From NCBI RefSeq assembly GCF_026262505.1, contig NC_067204.1, positions 6,667,797-6,731,796 on the forward strand: 64,000 bases of DNA, written 5' to 3'. A program made the position numbers and the translations under genes. The DNA is from Trichomonas vaginalis G3. Taxonomy: Eukaryota; Parabasalia; Trichomonadida; Trichomonadidae. Within the stretch, counting starts at the first letter, position 1. Every line of letters starts with the position of its first letter. The notes beneath the pieces were generated by a model. The model saw only the letters and a program-made list of their open reading frames with translations. It searched no databases and had not been told where the DNA came from. Positions 60,099-64,000 of the stretch are shown piece by piece.

Positions 60099-61771
60099 TT
60101 ATATGTCATAATAGAACCCACGTGGACCAAGCTTTACTTTCTTCCTGACTGAGTTTTTAACTCTTCTTTTTCCTTCATTGCCCTCTGCTTGAAGTTGTTG
60201 CATCTTTGCATTATGTTCATCTAGTATGTTGCAAATTTCCCATGTCCTTTTTGCCTTTTGGCTCTGGTCGCCCATCTCAGGTAACCTATATCCTAGAAAG
60301 AGTTTGTCATAGTCTGTATTTGAGTCTTCGCGTATTGTTTGCATGACTCTTTCCTGAGTTTCCGGTTCAAGCTCTTCAAACAGTGCCTGTCCATATGGAA
60401 TAAGCTCGTTTCCAAATATATGTTTTTGTAGCCATTCTGGTTTTCTTTCCATGTTACCAACTATATCTTTTGTGAATGGGAAAGCTTTTACCCAATCTTT
60501 CAGTCTTGCGTCGTTTATTTCTGTAGTTGGTTTTATTTTGTCAAGGAACATGTTTTTCAATACTAACATTTCATTTGGTACTGTCCATTTGAGTTTTCTT
60601 AAATATTCATCCCTTCTCGTTCATTGTCTGCAAAGTAAGTTTTTATGACATTTTGTAAACTTTCGTTTGCAAGGTCATGTACAATAGGTTCTCTTCCTTC
60701 TCTCTCCCTAACTTTCTTTCTAAACTCTTCACCAAATATACCATCTCTATGGTTCTGTGTAGTTCTTTGAGATAAATGTTCTAGAACGTCAGGTGTTATA
60801 TTTCCATCAGCCATGTTCATTTCATACTGGTCCAAAATATCTGCATGTTTCATATCTTTCAATGGCATTAAAGCCGCGCTTGAAAATACCAGCTATATCT
60901 GGTTCACCATTGACTTCCATTGCGTCTACAACTTCTTGGAATTGTGGTTGTAAGTTTATGAACCACCTATCCGGATTAGCTTTATGACCCCATCTCATTG
61001 TAGTTCCATCGTCTGCAGAAACAAAAGTAGGTTTGTTTCCATCTTGGTTAGGTTCTGAATGAACTTTAAACAATGTTTCATTTCTATATGTTTTCTTGAA
61101 ATTTAACCTTTTATTTTCACCGAGTTCATCCGAAGATTGAACGTTAAATGCTCGTAAGTAAAAAGGGTTGTTGTATTTGTGTACATTTTTTTCAGTTCTT
61201 CCATTCTATGCTGGATATTTTCATCTGATGTTGGAGTCTTTTGTATGTCGGCAAACATTTTTCGATATTCTTCTACTATGTCAGCCGAATTTTTTTTAGA
61301 CTCTTGGAAATATTCCATATTCTCCGCATACTCTTGTTGAGGGTCAAGATTTTTCGGCTGTTCCAAATCTTCATCTAGTTCTGTGAAGTTAGTTTCCAAA
61401 GGAAGGACTTGTTCGTTTCCTTCAGGCTCTTCTAGCTGTTGTTGCTGAACTATTTCTTCCATGTCTGGTTGTATCTGAACTTCTTCCTGTGGAGTTTCTT
61501 GTACCTCATCTGCTGGCATTTCATATATTCCGAGACCGTTTTCAACAATTTCCCTATCTACGTCATCCGCATTCATAAGCTTTTGTTCTTTCGTTCCGTC
61601 TCTATTTTTTACGCGTTTCATGACGAAAGTTGAATTGTCATTTAGCTCTGACATCAAATATCTCGGAGTAAATTCATCCATGTCATTTGGATGATATGCT
61701 ATTAAATCATATCCCTTAGCGAGCTTGTATTTTCCAGGTTTGAGATTATATCCGTTTTGGTGCTGAGCCAT
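60099..61771 (-). pseudogene. Maverick-2 large structural locus, broken
   Basis: Minus strand. Begins MAQHQNGYNLKPGKYKLAKG; a long acidic Glu/Gln region (EEIVQQQQLEEPEGNEQVLP); later KPTFVSADDGTTMRWGHKAN and a basic end RKKVKLGPRGFYYDI. Probably a virion or terminal-protein-like polypeptide; not recognised. Broken, several breaks. Confidence 0.4.
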
Positions 61772-62709
61772 AAAGCTAAATAGGTTCGGGTCAGTATTTC
61801 CATCCTTGAACTTTCAATAGCTTCTTTATATCTGTCACTAAAGTCAACAGTATCTGGGAAACCACACTCTTCTTTAAGCATTTTTAAGAATTCTTGGTTT
61901 CCTTGTTCTCTACTTCTTTTATGTCCTTGCTCTGTTTGTGGTTGTTGTTGTGCAGGGTTTTGAACTGTTGGTTGCTGTGCTGGTTGTTGTGTTGGTTGTT
62001 GTGTTGGTTGTTGTGTTGGTTTTGGTGCATGCCTGTGTCTGTGTCCATGTGACGATGTAAATGTTCTAGGTAGTCCTGGTGCAGGTGCTTCTCTTGGAGG
62101 GTTTGGTGGTATATAAGTTCCACCAGCTGGCACATATGTTCCATCTGCAGCGTAATGTCCTACCTGACTTTTCGTTTTTAAGAAAGCATTTACTAGGTCT
62201 GTTTTGGTCTGTTGTAACTCTTTTTCTTGACTTTTCACAACAGTTGCTCTAACGGCGTCATAGGCACTTTGAACTGCCTGTCTCGTTGCTGCATCTGTTA
62301 TTTTCGTCATATTTTGTGCTACTTCTTTTAACTCTTTGTCGAAACCTTCAGACTTCAGTTTCTTTCCAGATGAGAAGTCGTTCACTTGTTTCACCTTACT
62401 ATGAAGAGCTTCGAAGGCGTTCTTAAAGTCAGCATTTGTTAAAGCTTCATTTGAACTGTCTTCATCCGCTTGTATTTTTGTCCTTATTGACCCTATGAGT
62501 TGGGCTGCTTTAGCGTTGGCTTGGGCATCTAACCAGTCATTGTTAGCTTTTATATATTCTGCGCTTTTCATTGCCTTTTGCATAGCCGCGTCGTTATTTT
62601 TACTTTCTTGTGCTAAGTTTTCATACTGTACGGTTTGGTTTTGCAACTGTAAAAGTTTTTCTGCCTTTACATTTGCTTCAACTTCTTTTTTATACTCATC
62701 GCTATCCAT
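61702..62709 (-). CDS. Maverick-2 Ala/Gln-rich coiled-coil protein
   Basis: 335 codons. Helical first half (EANVKAEKLLQLQNQTVQYE), then GTYVPAGGTYIPPNPPREAP, a His-rich patch and QPTQQPTQQPAQQPT repeats. It lies in a head-to-tail minus-strand series with 60099-61771, 62741-63025 and 63022-63282, perhaps parts of one ancestral structural gene. Part of a broken block. Confidence 0.45.
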   Translation of the reverse strand: MDSDEYKKEVEANVKAEKLLQLQNQTVQYENLAQESKNNDAAMQKAMKSAEYIKANNDWLDAQANAKAAQLIGSIRTKIQADEDSSNEALTNADFKNAFEALHSKVKQVNDFSSGKKLKSEGFDKELKEVAQNMTKITDAATRQAVQSAYDAVRATVVKSQEKELQQTKTDLVNAFLKTKSQVGHYAADGTYVPAGGTYIPPNPPREAPAPGLPRTFTSSHGHRHRHAPKPTQQPTQQPTQQPAQQPTVQNPAQQQPQTEQGHKRSREQGNQEFLKMLKEECGFPDTVDFSDRYKEAIESSRMEILTRTYLALWLSTKTDIISNLENTSSLRDMI

Positions 62710-62740
62710 ATATGTCTTCAGGGCTTTTTGTTTTATCTCT

Positions 62741-63025
62741 TCATCTTTCAGTTTTATATTGAGTAGTATGGTTTTTCAAATTTATGACATCTTGTTCCAT
62801 TTTTGCTACTTCTGCTGCTTTTTCTGACACTTTTTTCGCATATTCCTCTGTACTTAGTTCTTTCAGTTGTTCTTCTTTCTTCTTTTTCTCTACGTTTAAC
62901 TCATTTAGTTTCTTTGTGTGTCTGTCATATTCTAGTTTCTTTTCGTTTTCACTTATTTGTTTCTGTATGTCTATGTTTGACTTTTTGACATCTGTTATTT
63001 GATTTTTGAGTGAACTCAAATTCAT
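62741..63025 (-). CDS. Maverick-2 coiled-coil segment
   Basis: 94 codons, almost entirely coiled coil (DIQKQISENEKKLEYDRHTK, KKKKEEQLKELSTEEYAKKV). It overlaps the previous frame's end by four bases. Part of the broken structural block. Confidence 0.4.
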   Translation of the reverse strand: MNLSSLKNQITDVKKSNIDIQKQISENEKKLEYDRHTKKLNELNVEKKKKEEQLKELSTEEYAKKVSEKAAEVAKMEQDVINLKNHTTQYKTER

Positions 63026-63282
63026 TTGACTTTGAGGGTTATAGCTGTTCCGTCTGCAGCTCCACCATAGCCTGCCATTTTCGCTAAAAGTGCCGCTCTT
63101 AAACCTCCACTCTGTGCACCAATAACTCGGTTTAAAAGCATAGGGTTGCTTGACATTTGTTGCAACATAGTGGGGTCATTCATCATTTGTTGTTGCAACT
63201 GTTGTTGTGGTGTCAGTTTTACTATTGGATGTTTCAATGCTCTCTTCCTCTTACGTATATTCTTACGTAGCTTACGTGGCAT
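63022..63282 (-). CDS. Maverick-2 basic Gln/Met-rich protein
   Basis: 86 codons from the ATG at 63282, preceded by the initiator-like CTTCACTTAAA. A very basic start (MPRKLRKNIRKRKRALK), then QQQLQQQMMNDPTMLQQMSS and a Gly/Ala-rich segment. The N-terminus could bind DNA. First gene of the minus-strand structural block. Confidence 0.45.
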   Translation of the reverse strand: MPRKLRKNIRKRKRALKHPIVKLTPQQQLQQQMMNDPTMLQQMSSNPMLLNRVIGAQSGGLRAALLAKMAGYGGAADGTAITLKVK

Positions 63283-63698
63283 TTTAAGTGAAGTTAAAAA
63301 GCGGTTTTTGACAGATGTTTATATGACACTTTTTGTTCAGCACAAAAAACTACTCGGTCAAAGTGTTGTCAGTTTTGTAAAATAACCGTCCTATCTCATT
63401 CTATAAGGGGGAAAGGCTTCTCAAAGTATACTTCCTTGGAACGCCTGTAACTTTTCCTGTAGCGACGATAGACCCTTACTTGTCCGGACAAAGTTATACT
63501 ATTTTGAGTGTTCTACAAAAAAGTCAACAGCGACGACTCTCAAAAACGTTTATAGTTCATTCAATATTTGAGATGGAACGGTTTGCCAACGGTAACTATT
63601 AAATAAAATAAAAAAATAGAGGGGGTTACCGTTGACGAAAACGGTTTATTTTAAACTTTTCTATGAGTAGTCCGAAAAAAACAGTTCATTTTTGTCTA
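63283..63698. other. spacer between divergent Maverick-2 genes
   Basis: Holds the stem-loop at 63587-63634. Otherwise no gene is seen. Confidence 0.5.
63587..63634. repeat. inverted repeat, stem-loop
   Basis: CAACGGTAAC (63587-63596) and GTTACCGTTG (63625-63634) form a perfect 10-bp stem with an AT-rich loop. It may be a terminator or replication-related structure. Confidence 0.65.
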
Positions 63699-64000
63699 AT
63701 GTACGCGTCTCGAACAGTGAAGCCCAATTCAATAGAATACTATCTCGAAAAACAAGAAGCTGACACTGCTATTCAGTCTTTAATACAGAACCAAGCTCAG
63801 GAGAACTCAAAAGACTCCCAATTCAAATCGACATCCAATTCGAAGCAATTAAAACTTGACACGAATGTTTTAAAACCACAGCCCGCACGAACAAATACAG
63901 CTCTAAGAATAGACCAAAGAATACCGAACAAAGAGTTGAGGTCAAGATTGAAATTACAATCGGATGAGTATTTTTCCCTTAACAACCAGGGAAATACTCC
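63699..64000 (+). CDS. Maverick-2 unknown gene, 3' partial
   Basis: The frame is open from the ATG at 63699 to the window edge (about 100 codons); an in-frame ATG at 63663 is an alternative start. I prefer 63699 because TTCATTTTTGTCTA, a host-like initiator, lies directly before it. The visible part is hydrophilic (IEYYLEKQEADTAIQSLIQ, LRSRLKLQSDEYFSLNN). Not recognised. Confidence 0.5.
   Translation, partial: MYASRTVKPNSIEYYLEKQEADTAIQSLIQNQAQENSKDSQFKSTSNSKQLKLDTNVLKPQPARTNTALRIDQRIPNKELRSRLKLQSDEYFSLNNQGNT

Larger units (their letters stand above)
39777..64000. mobile_element. Maverick/Polinton element (Maverick-2), partial in window, broken
   Basis: From the poly-A boundary at 39777 to the window edge, at least 24 kb. 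Parts: D12 methyltransferase, amphipathic core proteins, fibre, integrase, PolB, HNH endonuclease, small genes, inserted cassette, packaging ATPase, SF3 helicase, minor and major capsid proteins, and a long structural block. The right end is outside the window, so terminal repeats cannot be confirmed and the left boundary is inferred from a change of sequence style. Broken, with about twenty breaks in view; several genes look whole. It is a different family from Maverick-1 by gene order and composition. Confidence 0.85.

Noticed and set aside
1-64000. tRNA or rRNA genes
   Set aside because: No cloverleaf with conserved TTC arm and no rRNA core sequence was recognised by eye on either strand.

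Overview
The window looks like nuclear DNA of a trichomonad (Parabasalia). Genes are intron-poor and AT-rich. One gene belongs to the parabasalid-only IBP39 family, which binds the core-promoter initiator. Several genes carry an initiator-like TCAYTTT motif within about 20 bases of the ATG. A papain-type protease resembles trichomonad CP proteases. Large Maverick/Polinton elements, typical of these genomes, fill more than half of the window. I cannot decide between Trichomonas, Tritrichomonas or a relative.

Region 1 (1-20.3 kb) is host sequence with wide AT-rich spacers. Its genes are a partial glycosyltransferase-like membrane protein, a Rab GDI/REP-family protein, an unknown FKPPS-repeat protein, a TBC1D20-like RabGAP with a C-terminal membrane anchor, a DUF4457 (KATNIP-like) protein, a small unknown protein, a tail-anchored coiled-coil protein, the IBP39-like factor, CNOT9/CAF40 of the CCR4-NOT complex, and a UBL-UBA (Rad23-like) shuttle. 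Two related ~1.1 kb DNA elements with TTAA target duplications and a foldback element with a perfect 135-bp palindrome lie in the spacers.

Region 2 (20.4-34.8 kb) holds Maverick-1, bounded by identical 168-bp inverted repeats (21077-34810). It has capsid, packaging-ATPase, fibre and integrase loci, no visible DNA polymerase, and many broken genes. Nested inside it is a 3.4 kb element (28864-32255) built of concentric inverted repeats. That insert carries a 321-codon gene of unknown function and a KilA-N/T5orf172 gene.

Region 3 (34.8-39.8 kb) is host again: a cathepsin-L-like protease, RER1, and a 605-aa unknown protein.

Region 4 (39.8-64 kb, running off the window) is Maverick-2, a different and larger family. 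It has a D12 adenine methyltransferase, amphipathic core proteins, fibre, integrase, protein-primed PolB, HNH endonuclease, packaging ATPase, SF3 helicase, major and minor capsid proteins, and a long glutamine-rich and coiled-coil structural block. It contains a second copy of the 321-codon-type gene in a 1.33 kb cassette with 72-bp inverted repeats. Its genes appear to use two promoter types: a host-like initiator for one block, and a TTTTTAY...AAATG motif for capsid and replication genes. Both Mavericks are treated as fossils: broken, with roughly a dozen breaks in Maverick-1 and about twenty in the visible part of Maverick-2.
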